Shown in pieces: positions 39,265 through 50,316 of a stretch of DNA of 64,000 nucleotides. The notes under the pieces are model-generated. The model was not told the DNA's origin and ran no database searches. It saw only the letters and a list, made by a program, of their open reading frames with translations. Both the position numbers and the translations under genes were made by a program. This DNA comes from Klebsiella indica (GTDB lineage Bacteria; Pseudomonadota; Gammaproteobacteria; Enterobacterales; Enterobacteriaceae), in contig NZ_VCHQ01000017.1 of assembly GCF_005860775.1 (NCBI RefSeq), positions 1-64,000 of the forward strand. Reading direction: 5' to 3'. Every line of letters begins with the position of its first letter. Within the stretch, counting starts at the first letter, position 1.

Positions 39265-40068
39265 CTAGTAGCTCCCCTTTCCTCCCGGTTGCCCGGCTAC
39301 CGGCTTGAACATCGCCAGCCGGTTATCCAGCGCGCTGGTATAAAGCTGGGTATCGACGCCCACGGCGACGAAGTTCGCCCCCCACGCCAGTGCTTTTTGC
39401 GCCATTTCCGGGTCCACAGCCAGGAATCCGGCAGCTTTCCCCGCCGCGCGAATGCGGCGGATGCTCTGTTCTATAATCCGCTGCACCTCCGGGTGACCCG
39501 CGTTATCCGGATACCCCAGCGAAGCCGATAAATCAGCAGGACCAATAAATACGCCATCAATGCCCTCCACTTCGAGGATCGCATCCAGGTTATCAAGCGC
39601 CGTTTTGCTCTCCACCTGGATCAACAAGCAGAGTTCATCATTCGCCTGCGCCATATAGTTTTCGACCCTTCCCCAGCGTGCGGCGCGGGCCACTCCGGCG
39701 CCGACGCCGCGCGTCCCGATCGGCGGATAACGGGTTGCCGAAACAATCTCCCGCGCCTGTCCGGCGGTATCGACCATCGGTACCAGCAGCGTTCTGGCGC
39801 CGATATCCAGCACCTGCTTAATCAGGGTGCGACTGCCCTCTACCGGGCGAATCACCGGCTGACTGGCATACGGCGCAATAGCCTGAAGCTGATGATAAAG
39901 ATCCTGGATAGTATTCGGCGCATGTTCGCCGTCGATCAGCAGCCAGTCGTAACCTGAAGTGGCGGCGATCTCGGCCATATAAGAGGAGGTCGAGCTCAGC
40001 CACAGGCCAATTTGCGCTTCCCCCTGTAATAATCCCGCTTTAAACGGATTCGATAAAATTGCGTTCAT
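39265..40068 (-). CDS. rhmA: 2-keto-3-deoxy-L-rhamnonate aldolase
   Basis: This 267-residue class II aldolase of the HpcH/HpaI family cleaves 2-keto-3-deoxy-L-rhamnonate to pyruvate and lactaldehyde. The catalytic and metal-binding signatures are visible: [19 protein letters not shown] near the N-terminus, [37 protein letters not shown] centrally, and [15 protein letters not shown] at the C-terminus. It is the last gene of the rhmD-rhmT-rhmA operon, 14 bp after rhmT. Confidence 0.93.
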   Translation of the reverse strand: MNAILSNPFKAGLLQGEAQIGLWLSSTSSYMAEIAATSGYDWLLIDGEHAPNTIQDLYHQLQAIAPYASQPVIRPVEGSRTLIKQVLDIGARTLLVPMVDTAGQAREIVSATRYPPIGTRGVGAGVARAARWGRVENYMAQANDELCLLIQVESKTALDNLDAILEVEGIDGVFIGPADLSASLGYPDNAGHPEVQRIIEQSIRRIRAAGKAAGFLAVDPEMAQKALAWGANFVAVGVDTQLYTSALDNRLAMFKPVAGQPGGKGSY

Positions 40069-40082
40069 AGGTATCCCTTACG

Positions 40083-41372
40083 TTAATGCTGTACGCTGTC
40101 AGCCCGCGGAACGGCGCGATTAACACGCAGTGAAAAGATAATAGCGACCCCAATAATCGCCACACCGGCAAGCGTCAATAATCCGGCGGCATCACTGGCG
40201 AAAATCGTTTCCGCCTGGACACGAACAATCGGTGCCAGAAAACCGCCAATGGCGCCAAACAGATTGATGAAACCAATGCCGGCGGCCAGCGCCGTGCCGG
40301 ACAACAACTGAGTCGGCATGGTCCAGAAAACCGGCTGCACGGCAATCACGCCAACGGCGGCTACGCACAGGGCGATAATCGCCAGCACCGGTGAAACCAG
40401 TCCGGAGACGGCAATGCCAATCGCCGCCGCCAGCAGGGTGAATGCCGCAATATTACGGCGCTCGCCGGTACGGTCGGAATAGCGAGGAATAAGCCAGGTG
40501 CCAAGTAGCGCCGCAATCCACGGGATGGCGGTCACCACCGAGGCCACAAACCCGACTTTGGTGCCCAGCAGCGCGGCAACCTGGGTCGGCAGGAAGAAAA
40601 TCAAACCGTAAACCGCTACCTGAATAGTCAGATAGATAATCGCCAGTTGCCAGACCCGGCCATTGCGCAGCGCATCGGAGAGCCGCGATGTGATCTTTTT
40701 CTCCTCTTCTCTGGCCAGTTCGCCGATCAGCGCCTGTTTTTCAGTCGCGCTCAGGAAACGCGCATTTTGCGGCGTGTCGTCCAGCCAGAAGAAGGTAAAT
40801 ACCCCCGCGCCAACGGCCAATAATCCCTCAATAATGAACATCCAGAACCAACCCGGATGCCCCATAAAACCGTGCATTTCCAGCAGCGCACCGGATAAAG
40901 GCGAACCGAGAGTCAACGCCAGCGGTGCCCCCATATAGAACAGCCCCATGATGCTGGCGCGATTTTGCTGCGGAAACCACTGGGAGGTCAGGTAGATCAT
41001 TCCGGGGAAAAAGCCTGCTTCGGCAGCCCCGAGTAAGGTGCGTATCAGCAAAAATTTCGCTTCCGTATCCGCCCCAGCCATCGCTGCGGAGAGCACGCCC
41101 CACAGCAGCGTGGTGCAGCCAATCCATTTTCGCGCGCCGAATTTGCGCATCAGCAGGTTAGCAGGCACGCCAAGAAAGGCGTATACCACAAAGAAAATCC
41201 CCGCCCCCAGCGCATAGGCTTCATTACTTAACCCGGTATCCAGTTGGTAGGTCTCTTTGGCAAAACCGATATTCGAGCGGTCAAGAAACGCCAGCACGTA
41301 CAGCGCCAGCATAAACGGGATCAAACGGGCGCGGTTTTTCTTCACCACGCTCTCAAGCAAGGTGTTGCTCAT
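40083..41372 (-). CDS. rhmT: L-rhamnonate-type MFS transporter
   Basis: This 429-residue major-facilitator permease is of the anion:cation symporter (phthalate permease/ACS) family. I start at 41372 (MSNTLLESVVKKNRARLIPF), matching E. coli YfaV; the frame is open 15 codons further. Twelve helices are evident, with the family motifs LAFLDRSNIGFAKETYQLD, GAAEAGFFPGMIYLTSQWFPQ and GSPLSGALLEMHGFMGHPGWFWMFIIEG. It is inferred to import L-rhamnonate for RhmD and RhmA, on the strength of its operon position; transport has not been shown here. Confidence 0.9.
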   Translation of the reverse strand: MSNTLLESVVKKNRARLIPFMLALYVLAFLDRSNIGFAKETYQLDTGLSNEAYALGAGIFFVVYAFLGVPANLLMRKFGARKWIGCTTLLWGVLSAAMAGADTEAKFLLIRTLLGAAEAGFFPGMIYLTSQWFPQQNRASIMGLFYMGAPLALTLGSPLSGALLEMHGFMGHPGWFWMFIIEGLLAVGAGVFTFFWLDDTPQNARFLSATEKQALIGELAREEEKKITSRLSDALRNGRVWQLAIIYLTIQVAVYGLIFFLPTQVAALLGTKVGFVASVVTAIPWIAALLGTWLIPRYSDRTGERRNIAAFTLLAAAIGIAVSGLVSPVLAIIALCVAAVGVIAVQPVFWTMPTQLLSGTALAAGIGFINLFGAIGGFLAPIVRVQAETIFASDAAGLLTLAGVAIIGVAIIFSLRVNRAVPRADSVQH

Positions 41373-41424
41373 CGTAATATCCTCAAGAAGAGGCCGCACG
41401 TCAGCACGGTGCGGCACGGCAGGA

Positions 41425-42630
41425 TCAGTGGCTATAAGGTCGCTTCAGGTTGCAGTCGCGATTCAGCTCGACGCCAAATCCCGGCTTATCCAGCACGCTT
41501 TTGTGAATGCGCCCCTTCTCCGGCACCGGCTCGCCAACCAGAATCGGATCAAACTGCGGACGCAAGGTTGAACAATCCGGGCTGGTCATCAGGAACTCGC
41601 TAAACGGCGTGTTGGTAAACGTAATGACCGCATGGTGGGAATAGACGGATGAACCGTGCGGTACCACCAGTTGGCCGCGCGCTTTGGCGATCGCCGCGAT
41701 CTCCACCAGCGTGGTCAGGCCGCCGCACCAGCCAACATCAGGCTGCATAATATCAATGCCAGTTTCCGACAGCGTACGGAAGGATTGCAGCGTACCGTGA
41801 TGCTCGCCGCTGGTGACCATCATCCCGGCTGGCGCATTGCGTTTAAGTTCGCGATAGCCTTCGTACTGCTGCGGCGGCAGGCACTCTTCGATCCACTTGA
41901 GGTTATACGGCGCACAGGCGTGAGCCAGCTTAGTGGCGTAGTTAACATCCTGGCTCATCCAGCAGTCCAGCATCAGCCAGAAATCCGGGCCGCATTTTTC
42001 GCGATACTCTGCGACCATCGCGGCATCTTTACGCACCCCTGCATCGCCATCGTGCGGCCCCCAGTGGGTCGGCATTTTTCCGCCGATAAAGCCCATCTGT
42101 TGCGCCAGATCCGGGCGCGCGCCGGTCGCATAGAACTGAATTTCATCGCGCACCGCGCCGCCCAGCAGTTTATACACCGGCAGGCCGACGACTTTGCCGA
42201 ACAGGTCCCACAGCGCCAGGTCAATACAGGAGATAGTGTTCATCACCAGACCACCGGAGCCGGAATAATACATGGTGGCGTTGAGCATCTGATCATGGAT
42301 CAGTTTAATATCGCTGACGCATTTACCTTCAATAAAACGGTTGAGGTGTTTCTCAACAATAAAGCAGCCCATCTCCCCCGCCGTTGATACCGCAAAACCG
42401 GTCTGCCCGTTCTCAGCCTCCACCTCCACAATCAGCGTGCCCAAAACGTTGATGCCAAACGACTGTCGGGACTGTTCATATTGTTTGTATTTGCTCATTG
42501 GGGTGGCGATATGATCGTCAATCCAGTGGTTCGCCCCCTGGTCGTGATAATCACCGCCGCCTGCACCTTTCTCTGCCGTCGCACCGCCGATAAACCAGGC
42601 GCGAACGTGTTTAATTTTCGGTAGGGTCAT
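41425..42630 (-). CDS. rhmD: L-rhamnonate dehydratase
   Basis: This 401-residue enolase-superfamily (mandelate racemase subgroup) enzyme dehydrates L-rhamnonate to 2-keto-3-deoxy-L-rhamnonate. I start at 42630 ([16 protein letters not shown]), 7-8 bp after GGAGAAG; the frame extends 39 codons upstream into rhmR. The metal ligands are recognisable in [31 protein letters not shown] and [15 protein letters not shown]. The catalytic His lies in the [24 protein letters not shown] to [13 protein letters not shown] region. It is the first gene of the operon after the regulator. Confidence 0.95.
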   Translation of the reverse strand: MTLPKIKHVRAWFIGGATAEKGAGGGDYHDQGANHWIDDHIATPMSKYKQYEQSRQSFGINVLGTLIVEVEAENGQTGFAVSTAGEMGCFIVEKHLNRFIEGKCVSDIKLIHDQMLNATMYYSGSGGLVMNTISCIDLALWDLFGKVVGLPVYKLLGGAVRDEIQFYATGARPDLAQQMGFIGGKMPTHWGPHDGDAGVRKDAAMVAEYREKCGPDFWLMLDCWMSQDVNYATKLAHACAPYNLKWIEECLPPQQYEGYRELKRNAPAGMMVTSGEHHGTLQSFRTLSETGIDIMQPDVGWCGGLTTLVEIAAIAKARGQLVVPHGSSVYSHHAVITFTNTPFSEFLMTSPDCSTLRPQFDPILVGEPVPEKGRIHKSVLDKPGFGVELNRDCNLKRPYSH

Positions 42631-42643
42631 ACGCTTCTCCTTA

Positions 42644-43426
42644 TTATGAGGCTTGTTGTTCAAAGGGGCTCTTCCACCCCAACAGTCGGGAAATATCTTT
42701 GGCGCAGGCAATCGCTTTACCGGCAAGGTAATCACGATTGTCTTCATTGATTTGCAGACGCGTCCCCACCACGGAGATGGCGGCGGTCAACTGGTTATTG
42801 GCGTTAAACACCGGCGCGGCCACGCAACGAACATCCGGATAATCTTCGCCGTTATCGAAGCTCCAGCCTCTGGCGCGAATGCGCCCCAGCTCATCGCGAA
42901 GCTGCGACGCACTGGTGATAGTGGTTGGCGTAGCCTGCTCCCAACGCAGTTCGCTGATAATGGATTCCTGTACCCGTTCAGGCTGCCAGGCCAGCAGGCA
43001 TTTACCGATACCGGAGCGATAAAGCGACAGACTCTTCCCCTCATGCGAACGCACGCTGATGGTGGCCGGGGATTCAATTTTCAGAATGTAATAAGCGTTA
43101 CCGTTATCAATAATGCCCAGGTGGCAAAGCAGCCCGCATTGATCCATCAATTGCGTCAGGCGCGGGCGCGCCAGTTCACGCAGATCCATTTTGCTTAACG
43201 CATGGCCGGCCAGTTCAACCAGTTTGGTCCACAGGCAGTAGTTGTCCTGATTATCGATGCTGAGAAAACGCTGCTTTTTCAGCTCACCCAGCAGCAAATA
43301 AACGGTACTTTTCGGAATACCCAGTTCGTCAATAATGGTCGCGGCGCTGCAGGGGCCGATGCGAGCGATCAAATTGAGAATATCAATGGCGCGGGTCAAC
43401 GCCGGAACTTTGCTTGATTCCAACAT
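42644..43426 (-). CDS. rhmR: IclR-family regulator of the rhamnonate operon
   Basis: This 260-residue regulator begins [25 protein letters not shown], as in E. coli YfaX; an in-frame ATG four codons earlier is also possible. The N-terminal winged helix-turn-helix is [31 protein letters not shown]. The C-terminal IclR effector domain shows [24 protein letters not shown] and [21 protein letters not shown]. It precedes rhmD by 13 bp on the same strand, so it is probably autoregulated and controls the downstream genes in response to a rhamnonate-type ligand. Confidence 0.9.
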   Translation of the reverse strand: MLESSKVPALTRAIDILNLIARIGPCSAATIIDELGIPKSTVYLLLGELKKQRFLSIDNQDNYCLWTKLVELAGHALSKMDLRELARPRLTQLMDQCGLLCHLGIIDNGNAYYILKIESPATISVRSHEGKSLSLYRSGIGKCLLAWQPERVQESIISELRWEQATPTTITSASQLRDELGRIRARGWSFDNGEDYPDVRCVAAPVFNANNQLTAAISVVGTRLQINEDNRDYLAGKAIACAKDISRLLGWKSPFEQQAS

Positions 43427-43630
43427 GATGGACTCCAATCCTGAATACTGGAATCAGTGTTGCGGTTGTCGGGGCTGTAAATTGTGAGCGACTTCAAATG
43501 ACGACACTATTCCAGCGAAGTGGACGCCTGAAGAGGGGAAAATGCGAGATAGTGCACAGAATATTTTAAAGCGAGTACAGCGGGCTGGACTTATGCCGCG
43601 CCGGAAGCGGTTCCCGACGCAGCGGTGTGT

Positions 43631-44827
43631 TTAAACGAACAGTGACTCGACAACGTTAATCCAGCCATGCTCGCTGGCTACCGGCTGACCATTGAGCCAA
43701 CGGCGTAGCATGTTCAGGGCCATCATTGCACAGACCTCCTGACGCACCTGTAAGCTATGACGATTGGTGCTGAATTTGACCCGCAGGGCGTGAGTACCTT
43801 CCGGCGTGGAGAGCGCAAAGTTCAAATACCCACCTTCCTGAGCGCTGACCGCCAGCGCCAGACCAGCAAAGTGTTTTTCGCGCCGTTCAGCCGCCCAGCG
43901 AGCGGACTGCGCGAGGGTCTCTTCCTGAGCGGGGATCACTTCACTGGCCAGCAGCGGTGCATTGACGCGTGAAAGCTGTAGCGCCAGCAGACCGCCGGTA
44001 AACTGCTCGCTCAGCGTCAGGCTTAGCTGGCGCGCCTGCAGGCGACAGGCAATCTGTGCCGGCAGGCCTTCAGTGCCTTCGAAGATCATACTATCTCCGG
44101 CGACCGTCTTCACTTCCGACCACAGCGCCAGCATCGCCTCGCGCTGCTCAGCAGGCCCGGTCAGCTTCAGTTCGATAATTGGCATTGACGAGCGATAGCC
44201 CATCACCACGCCAGGCGGCAACGGCAGATGATCGAGGCTCTGCGCCAGTTCGCTTTCCGAGCGTCCAAAAGTGGTCAAACGCAGACACAGCGGGGGAGCC
44301 GGTAGCGGGAAACGTGCGCGCAGGCGCGGTAAAATCTCCTGCTCGACCATAACCTTAAACTCGGAAGGCACGCCGGGGGTGAAGAACATCAGGCAGCGAT
44401 TAAGCTGCAAAACAAAGCCACAGGCGGTGCCGACCGGGTTATTGATCATCTCCGCGCTTTGCGGAATTTCCGCCTGCTTGCGGTTACTGGCGGACATCGG
44501 CCTTCCCCGTTCAGCAAAGAAACGGGCCATCGTGTCCAGCCACTCTTCATGCAAAATCAACCCTTCGCCTTTGGCCGTCGCCGCGGCCAGCGCACTCAGA
44601 TCGTCGCTGGTTGGCCCCAGACCACCGTTAACGATCAGAACATCGGCATGCTCGCTGCGCTCGCGTAAAATCGCCACCAGAGCATTGAGATCGTCACCCA
44701 CGGTATTGCGACGGTTGAGAGGTAATCCTTGATCAAAAAAGAAATCCGCCAGCCACGCGGCATTCGTATCGACGATTTGTCCATGCAATACTTCGTCGCC
44801 AGTGGACAGCATTTCCACGTTTAACAT
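43631..44827 (-). CDS. yfaY: YfaY, CinA-like protein
   Basis: This 398-residue protein carries an N-terminal molybdopterin-binding-like (MoCF) domain (VEMLSTGDEVLHGQIVDTNAAWLADFFFDQG, then ADVLIVNGGLGPTSDDLSALAAA) and a C-terminal CinA-type domain. CinA proteins with a functional C-terminal domain are NMN amidohydrolases. In the YfaY branch that domain is divergent, and I do not assign the activity. The start is the ATG at 44827; a TTG two codons earlier is less likely. About 190 bp separates it from yfaZ, with a GTTCCCCG/CGGGGGAAC hairpin at about 44899-44940. Confidence 0.92.
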   Translation of the reverse strand: MLNVEMLSTGDEVLHGQIVDTNAAWLADFFFDQGLPLNRRNTVGDDLNALVAILRERSEHADVLIVNGGLGPTSDDLSALAAATAKGEGLILHEEWLDTMARFFAERGRPMSASNRKQAEIPQSAEMINNPVGTACGFVLQLNRCLMFFTPGVPSEFKVMVEQEILPRLRARFPLPAPPLCLRLTTFGRSESELAQSLDHLPLPPGVVMGYRSSMPIIELKLTGPAEQREAMLALWSEVKTVAGDSMIFEGTEGLPAQIACRLQARQLSLTLSEQFTGGLLALQLSRVNAPLLASEVIPAQEETLAQSARWAAERREKHFAGLALAVSAQEGGYLNFALSTPEGTHALRVKFSTNRHSLQVRQEVCAMMALNMLRRWLNGQPVASEHGWINVVESLFV

Positions 44828-45023
44828 TGTCAACTCCAGCCTGATTAGTCGGAATACTATACCTTAAATCATTCCCGCTGCGGGACAGGGAACCACAGAC
44901 GTTCCCCGAACAACGCCGATCGTTGTCTGCCGGGGGAACGCGAGAAAGGAACGACAAAGTAGCGCGAAGTCGCTGGCTGAAAAACGCGAAAAATCAGGCG
45001 CGGCGGCATACCGCGCCGGAGGA

Positions 45024-45566
45024 TCAGAAGCTGGCGTTAACGCCGATGTACGGACCGTCCGCCACGGTATTATCGCGATGGCCGTCTTTGCCTGCCAGAT
45101 TAAGATAACGATAACCGGCTTCGATACTTAGCGGGCGCATAATGGTGAAACGCGCGCCGGCATTGGCTTCCTGATAGCTGTCGATGCCGCTGGAGAGTGA
45201 ATCCGGGGAGTAATAATATTCGCCAAAAAGGCGGAAACTGCTGCCAATTTTCCACTGCAAACCGCCGCCAACCGCTGCCGCGTAGCCATCACTGCCGTCC
45301 TTCGGGTTAGTGTAAACGCCTTTGCCGCCCACGGTCGCCAGAAATGGCCCCAACGGCACATTCAGCCCTAACCCCAGCCCTGCCGCATCGCCATCATCAT
45401 CGTTGTGCAACCAGTTGCCGGTCACTGCCAGGCCCGTGGATTCCGTGCCAAAACCGACCCCAAGGTTGGTGTAGTGCTTACCAACCTGCCCGCCAACGCT
45501 GATGGCATTTGCCGCCGTCGAGACGAACATCATGCCGCAGAGGGCCATCATTATGCTTTTTTTCAT
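45024..45566 (-). CDS. yfaZ: YfaZ-family outer-membrane protein
   Basis: This 180-residue predicted outer-membrane beta-barrel has a signal peptide (MKKSIMMALCGMMFVSTAANA). The mature sequence alternates polar and hydrophobic residues (VGGQVGKHYTNLGVGFGTES, LSIEAGYRYLNLAG) and ends in Phe (YIGVNASF), the usual outer-membrane sorting signal. Its function is unknown. It sits between yfaY and nudI as in E. coli. Confidence 0.92.
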   Translation of the reverse strand: MKKSIMMALCGMMFVSTAANAISVGGQVGKHYTNLGVGFGTESTGLAVTGNWLHNDDDGDAAGLGLGLNVPLGPFLATVGGKGVYTNPKDGSDGYAAAVGGGLQWKIGSSFRLFGEYYYSPDSLSSGIDSYQEANAGARFTIMRPLSIEAGYRYLNLAGKDGHRDNTVADGPYIGVNASF

Positions 45567-45834
45567 TTTTATCTATCCAGAAGACATGAATAAAAAAATC
45601 CCGAAACACCGCAGAATTGTACTGCTGAACGCTAAGGAATCAATGAACTGAGGCCGCCTTTACCCTTGTGATTGTAACCAGTTGCTACTGATTCCAATTT
45701 ATCGTGTCCCTGAATAATGTGCGCCAGGTCGCTCATCCGTGGGATCAGCCGCGCGTTTTCACTTGCAGTTTACGGAAGCGGCTCGCAAACTGATCCAGCC
45801 CAATAGTTATCCATGCCATTATTAAGGAAAAATC

Positions 45835-46260
45835 ATGCGTCAAAGGACCATCGTCTGCCCGCTTATCCAAAATGAAGGTCACTATCTGCTGTGCAAAATG
45901 GCAAACGATCGCGGCGTGTTTCCCGGCCAGTGGGCGCTCTCCGGCGGCGGCGTGGAACCAGGAGAACGTATTGAAGAAGCGCTACGACGGGAGATTCGTG
46001 AAGAGCTGGGGGATAAATTGCAACTGGCAAGTATTACACCGTGGACCTTTAGTGACGACGTGCGGGTTAAAACCTACGCCGATGGCCGCCAGGAAGAAAT
46101 TTATATGATTTACCTGATTTTCGACTGCGTCAGCGCCAACCGCGAGGTGACTATCAACGAAGAGTTCGAGGACTACGCGTGGGTAAAAGCGGAAGATTTT
46201 CCGCACTATGATTTAAACGTGGCGACCCGGAAAACGCTGGCCCTGAAAGGTTTGCTCTGA
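45835..46260 (+). CDS. nudI: Nucleoside triphosphatase NudI
   Basis: This 141-residue Nudix hydrolase prefers pyrimidine deoxynucleoside triphosphates in E. coli. The Nudix box is visible in [26 protein letters not shown] (Gx5Ex5...REUxEExGU). AAGGA lies 7 bp before the ATG. In E. coli and Salmonella it is followed by ais and the arnBCADTEF operon. Here menE follows after only 102 bp, so this stop codon marks the edge of a large deletion. Confidence 0.96.
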   Translation: MRQRTIVCPLIQNEGHYLLCKMANDRGVFPGQWALSGGGVEPGERIEEALRREIREELGDKLQLASITPWTFSDDVRVKTYADGRQEEIYMIYLIFDCVSANREVTINEEFEDYAWVKAEDFPHYDLNVATRKTLALKGLL

Positions 46261-46362
46261 AAGAGCAGCGAGGGTCAAGAGGCTCATCAATACGCTGAAC
46301 AGCGTCAGCGCTGCAACGTCACAGACAAGAAAACGATCGCCTCTGGCTGGTTGATATGGCGG
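46261..46362. other. Junction where ais-arnBCADTEF-pmrD is missing
   Basis: This 102-bp gap joins nudI to the 3' end of menE. In E. coli these two are separated by ais, the seven-gene arn (L-Ara4N lipid A) operon and pmrD. I found no readable remnant of ArnF, PmrD or Ais in the gap in any frame. No IS end or repeat is visible, so the join is clean. Confidence 0.7.
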
Positions 46363-47724
46363 TTAAAGCCCGCCATTTACCCAGTCTCGCAGCGCCCGGC
46401 GGGAAATTTTAATCCCGCCCGTGTTCAGGGTTTCCGGCAACCGTAGCCAGCGCACCGGCTGCTGGAAGCGCGCCAGCTTGTCGGAACACCAGGCAGCTAA
46501 CATAGCAAGATCGCAATGTTCACTGCACTCCACTACCGCCACAGGGCGCTGGCCAAATTCAGCATCATCCAGCGGCACAATAAAAATCTGCTGAACCTGC
46601 GGATGAGCGCCGATCGTCCGCTCCACCTCTTCCGGCTGAATGCCTTCCCCGCCGCTAAAAAAGAGATTGTCCATGCGCCCGAGGATGGTCAGTTTGCCGT
46701 TATCCAGTCTGCCGCGATCGCGGGTGGCAAACCAGCCGCTCTCATTTATCAGCGGCGTAATTTGTCCCTCCCGCCAGTAGCCTATTGCCATGCTGGCGGC
46801 CCAAAGCCAGACTTCGCCATCAACAATCTTTAACTCACGCCCCGGCAGCGGCCGCCCGACATCTGCCAGACCATCGGCCTCTTTGGCGCACACCGTGGAG
46901 GCAAACTCAGTCAGCCCGTAACCGCACCAGCAGCGAATACCGCGTTGACGGGCCTGCTCGGTAAGCGCCACCGAAATCGCCGCGCCGCCAAGCAGGACCG
47001 CGTTTAACGACACACCGGCATCACCGTTCAGCAGACGCCAGAGCTGGGTTGGCACCAGGGAAGCATGGGTACAACCCCGTAGTGCCTGATCCAGCGGCTG
47101 TCTCTCGCGCACCGTCAGACCAGCGCCCGCCAGCAGCCAGCGCCAGAAAATACCCTGGCCGGAAACGTGAAACAGCGGCAGCGACAGCAGCCAGTCGTCT
47201 TCAGGCGCAAACGGTATCATCGCCAGCACGCCTTCAGCGCTGGCAAGATGAGCGCGAAAAGTATGGACCGCCGCTTTCGGTAACCCCGTTGACCCCGACG
47301 TTAGCGTCATTGAGGCGATGCGATCGTCCCGCCAGTCAACCGCGTGCTCGCCAGTTGCAGAGCGCATAACCAGCAGATTGAGGTTCTCCGCAAGGTCATC
47401 GCCATTGAGCAGCAGCGCGTGGCGCAGACTTAACGAGGGCAGCAGTTGCGCCAACAATGCGGTCGGCAGTTGCGGATTCAGCGGCAGGACGCGAGCGCCG
47501 CACTGCAACAGCGCCAGCCATGCCAATACAGCATCAGGCTGATTATAAGCGCGGATCAGCACACCATCGCCTTCGCTCACGCCCTGCGCGTGAAACCCGG
47601 CGGCCAGCGCATCAATTTGCGCGCACAGTTCTCGCCAGCTTATCCGCTGTTCATTCAGCCGTAGCGCCTGCGCCTCTCCCCGCCGCTTACGCCAGTAGCG
47701 CCAGGGCCAGTCACCCAATGTCAC
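46363..47724 (-). CDS. menE: o-Succinylbenzoate-CoA ligase
   Basis: This 453-residue adenylate-forming enzyme activates o-succinylbenzoate with CoA for menaquinone synthesis. The AMP-binding signature [17 protein letters not shown] is clear, followed by [54 protein letters not shown], and the catalytic Lys region [10 protein letters not shown]. The start is GTG at 47724, overlapping the menC stop by 4 bp (GTGA); the next residues (TLGDWPW) match the E. coli N-terminus. It is the last gene of the men operon. Confidence 0.96.
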   Translation of the reverse strand: MTLGDWPWRYWRKRRGEAQALRLNEQRISWRELCAQIDALAAGFHAQGVSEGDGVLIRAYNQPDAVLAWLALLQCGARVLPLNPQLPTALLAQLLPSLSLRHALLLNGDDLAENLNLLVMRSATGEHAVDWRDDRIASMTLTSGSTGLPKAAVHTFRAHLASAEGVLAMIPFAPEDDWLLSLPLFHVSGQGIFWRWLLAGAGLTVRERQPLDQALRGCTHASLVPTQLWRLLNGDAGVSLNAVLLGGAAISVALTEQARQRGIRCWCGYGLTEFASTVCAKEADGLADVGRPLPGRELKIVDGEVWLWAASMAIGYWREGQITPLINESGWFATRDRGRLDNGKLTILGRMDNLFFSGGEGIQPEEVERTIGAHPQVQQIFIVPLDDAEFGQRPVAVVECSEHCDLAMLAAWCSDKLARFQQPVRWLRLPETLNTGGIKISRRALRDWVNGGL

Positions 47725-48686
47725 AGCAGCGGCTCCAGGCCATCAACGGTCAGACACGGCAGATCGCTGCCCGGCCAACAGCGAACCAGCTGGCTGCGCA
47801 TCAGACTCAGGGTATCCAGACCGGGGATGGTGTGCGGCGTCAGCCAGGCGGCAACCCGCGCCAGTTGCGTCAGGCCAAAGCTCGACTCAATGGATGAACT
47901 GATGACCGCCGTCAGCCCCAGGGCATGAGCCTGCGCCACCTGCTGCCGCACTTTTTGCAGGCTGCCGGTCAGCATAGGTTTAATCACCACCGCCCGTAAA
48001 CCCGGCTCCGGGACAAACGCAAAACCCGCCTCGCGCAGGCTCTCATCCCAGGCAATGGCAATACCGGTTTCCCGGGCAAACGCGCGCGAATCATCGCGGG
48101 TTTTGCACGGCTCTTCCAGGAAAGCAATACGGCTGCGGTATTGCGGATTAACGTATCTGGCGAACTGCTGCGCTTTAAGCGGCGTCCAGGCGCGGTTAGC
48201 GTCAAGGCGGAGCGTCAGATCGGGAATCGCTTCCAGCAACAGGTTCACCACCATGCCGTCGCGCACCGCTTCATACAAGCCGACTTTAACCTTCGCGACT
48301 TTTTCACCGGGCATCCGGGAAAGCTTCGAAAACAGCTCATCCGGATCGCCGGTACAGAGCGGCGCGGCACGATAATCCGCCGCGTGCGGCAGTTCGTCAC
48401 GCAGCTCCGCCAGGGCGCAACTGACGCCAAAAGCAACTGAAGGCGGCGTTGGCGGAGCAGCGTCCTGGCCATCGCGCCAGGCCGTGGCCCAGGCAAGCAG
48501 AGCTGACTGCGCATCGTCCAGGGTTTCCTGGCTGAATCCCGGCAGAGGAGATATTTCCCCCCAGCCTTCACGCCCCCCTTCCTGCAGCCACAGGAGCACG
48601 CCATCGCGGGTTTTTAACCGCCGTTCACGCAGCACGACGCCCGCATCCATCGGTAGCTGCCAGCGGTAAACCTGCACCTGTCGCAT
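47721..48686 (-). CDS. menC: o-Succinylbenzoate synthase
   Basis: This 321-residue enolase-superfamily enzyme dehydrates SHCHC to o-succinylbenzoate. Catalytic Lys and metal-ligand motifs are visible: [12 protein letters not shown] (KxK), [44 protein letters not shown]. The gene begins one base after the menB stop codon overlap point and overlaps menE by 4 bp, indicating tight translational coupling. Confidence 0.96.
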   Translation of the reverse strand: MRQVQVYRWQLPMDAGVVLRERRLKTRDGVLLWLQEGGREGWGEISPLPGFSQETLDDAQSALLAWATAWRDGQDAAPPTPPSVAFGVSCALAELRDELPHAADYRAAPLCTGDPDELFSKLSRMPGEKVAKVKVGLYEAVRDGMVVNLLLEAIPDLTLRLDANRAWTPLKAQQFARYVNPQYRSRIAFLEEPCKTRDDSRAFARETGIAIAWDESLREAGFAFVPEPGLRAVVIKPMLTGSLQKVRQQVAQAHALGLTAVISSSIESSFGLTQLARVAAWLTPHTIPGLDTLSLMRSQLVRCWPGSDLPCLTVDGLEPLL

Positions 48687-49543
48687 TACGGGTTCCGTTT
48701 AAATTTGCTGAAGTCCGGCTGGCGCTTCTGATTGAAAGCGTTACGCCCCTCCTGACCCTCTTCGGTCATATAGAACAGCATGGTGGCGTTACCCGCCAGT
48801 TCCTGCAGACCGGCCTGACCATCGCAGTCGGCGTTCAGCGCCGCCTTCAGGCAGCGCAGCGCCATCGGGCTGTTTTGCAGCATTTCGCGGCACCAGCGCA
48901 CGGTCTCTTTTTCCAGATCCGCCAGCAGTACCACGGTATTCACCAGCCCCATATCCAGCGCCTGTTGCGCGTCGTACTGGCGGCACAAGAACCAGATTTC
49001 ACGGGCTTTTTTCTGCCCGACGATGCGCGCCATATAAGAAGCGCCCCACCCGCCGTCAAATGAGCCGACTTTCGGACCGGTCTGGCCGAAAATGGCGTTT
49101 TCCGCGGCGATAGTGAGATCGCACATCATATGCAGTACATGACCACCGCCGATGGCGTAACCCGCGACCATCGCCACCACCGGCTTCGGACAGGTACGGA
49201 TCTGACGCTGGAAATCGAGAACGTTAAGGTGATGCACGCCGGCGTCGTCCTGATAGCCGCCGTAATCGCCGCGAACTTTCTGATCGCCGCCGGAACAGAA
49301 CGCTTTGTCACCTTCGCCGGTCAGGACAATGACGCCGATATTGTCGTCATAGCGGGCATCCGCCAGCGCCTGAATCATCTCTTTAACGGTCAGTGGACGG
49401 AATGCGTTGCGCACCTGCGGGCGGTTGATGGTGATTCTGGCAATCCCGTCCGCTGATTTTTGATAACGAATGTCGGTGTAGCCTTCAGAGCAGTCCTGCC
49501 ATTCAATCGGGGCGTAAAGCATGGCTTCATCAAGAGAGATCAT
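48686..49543 (-). CDS. menB: 1,4-Dihydroxy-2-naphthoyl-CoA synthase
   Basis: This 285-residue crotonase-fold enzyme closes the naphthoquinone ring. Signature blocks include [82 protein letters not shown] and the C-terminal [21 protein letters not shown]. It is highly conserved. It shares one base with the start of menC. Confidence 0.97.
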   Translation of the reverse strand: MISLDEAMLYAPIEWQDCSEGYTDIRYQKSADGIARITINRPQVRNAFRPLTVKEMIQALADARYDDNIGVIVLTGEGDKAFCSGGDQKVRGDYGGYQDDAGVHHLNVLDFQRQIRTCPKPVVAMVAGYAIGGGHVLHMMCDLTIAAENAIFGQTGPKVGSFDGGWGASYMARIVGQKKAREIWFLCRQYDAQQALDMGLVNTVVLLADLEKETVRWCREMLQNSPMALRCLKAALNADCDGQAGLQELAGNATMLFYMTEEGQEGRNAFNQKRQPDFSKFKRNP

Positions 49544-49557
49544 AGGGTGTCCTTCAG

Positions 49558-50316
49558 TTAACTCGCTAAAAACTGCGCCAGACAGGCCGCTACGGCATCG
49601 GGATTTTCCCGATGTGCGTTATGTCCGGCATGATTAATAATGTGCGTGGTCGCAGCAAGTTGCCGCGCAATGGCGCGAAATTTGCCGTCGCGTTCGCCGC
49701 AAAGATAATGAAAAGGAAAATCACGCATCTGTAATAACCCGCGAAGATCGGGTTGTTTCGCCAGTGAGGTTGCCTGCAGCATCGCCGCTAACGCCGCGCC
49801 ATTATTCTGGCTGCGGAGCGCAATCAGCGCCGCACGACGGGATTCATCAAGGGAAGCAAAAACGGGCTGTTGATACCAGTCGGCAAAGACCTGCGGCAAA
49901 GGCTCGCAGCGCAAGCGTTCCGCCCATGCGGCATCGCTTTGCTGGCGCAGCAGACGTTGGTTGTCATCCTGTAATCCCGGATGCCCGCCTTCGACGACCA
50001 GCCCGCAGAGACCTTTACGCGGCTGGCTGACATAGGCCATCGCCATCCGTCCGCCCAGGGAGTATCCCACCAGCCAGTACTTTAGTATGTTGTAACTATT
50101 CAGCGTATTCTTAAGGAGCTGGCAGACATCGGCAAAGTCACTCACTTCGATATTCGCCGAACCTCCGTGGCCCGGCAGATCGAGATACAAACGCGGATAG
50201 GCGCTGAACGCCTCTCCCACCGTCCGCCATTCGCGGCAATCGCCGGAAAAACCATGCAAAAAGACCAGCCAGGGGTAGCCCGACTGGCCGCATTCTGCCA
50301 CCGAATGCAGCGTCAT
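49558..50316 (-). CDS. menH: SHCHC synthase MenH
   Basis: This 252-residue alpha/beta hydrolase eliminates pyruvate from SEPHCHC. The nucleophile Ser is in [15 protein letters not shown]. The catalytic His is in [16 protein letters not shown], and the conserved [12 protein letters not shown] segment is near the N-terminus. It overlaps the menD stop by 4 bp (ATGA) and lies 14 bp before menB. Confidence 0.96.
   Translation of the reverse strand: MTLHSVAECGQSGYPWLVFLHGFSGDCREWRTVGEAFSAYPRLYLDLPGHGGSANIEVSDFADVCQLLKNTLNSYNILKYWLVGYSLGGRMAMAYVSQPRKGLCGLVVEGGHPGLQDDNQRLLRQQSDAAWAERLRCEPLPQVFADWYQQPVFASLDESRRAALIALRSQNNGAALAAMLQATSLAKQPDLRGLLQMRDFPFHYLCGERDGKFRAIARQLAATTHIINHAGHNAHRENPDAVAACLAQFLAS

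Noticed and set aside
41656-42387. 243-codon frame antisense to rhmD
   Set aside because: Shadow of a conserved enolase-superfamily gene with no start signal or family features.
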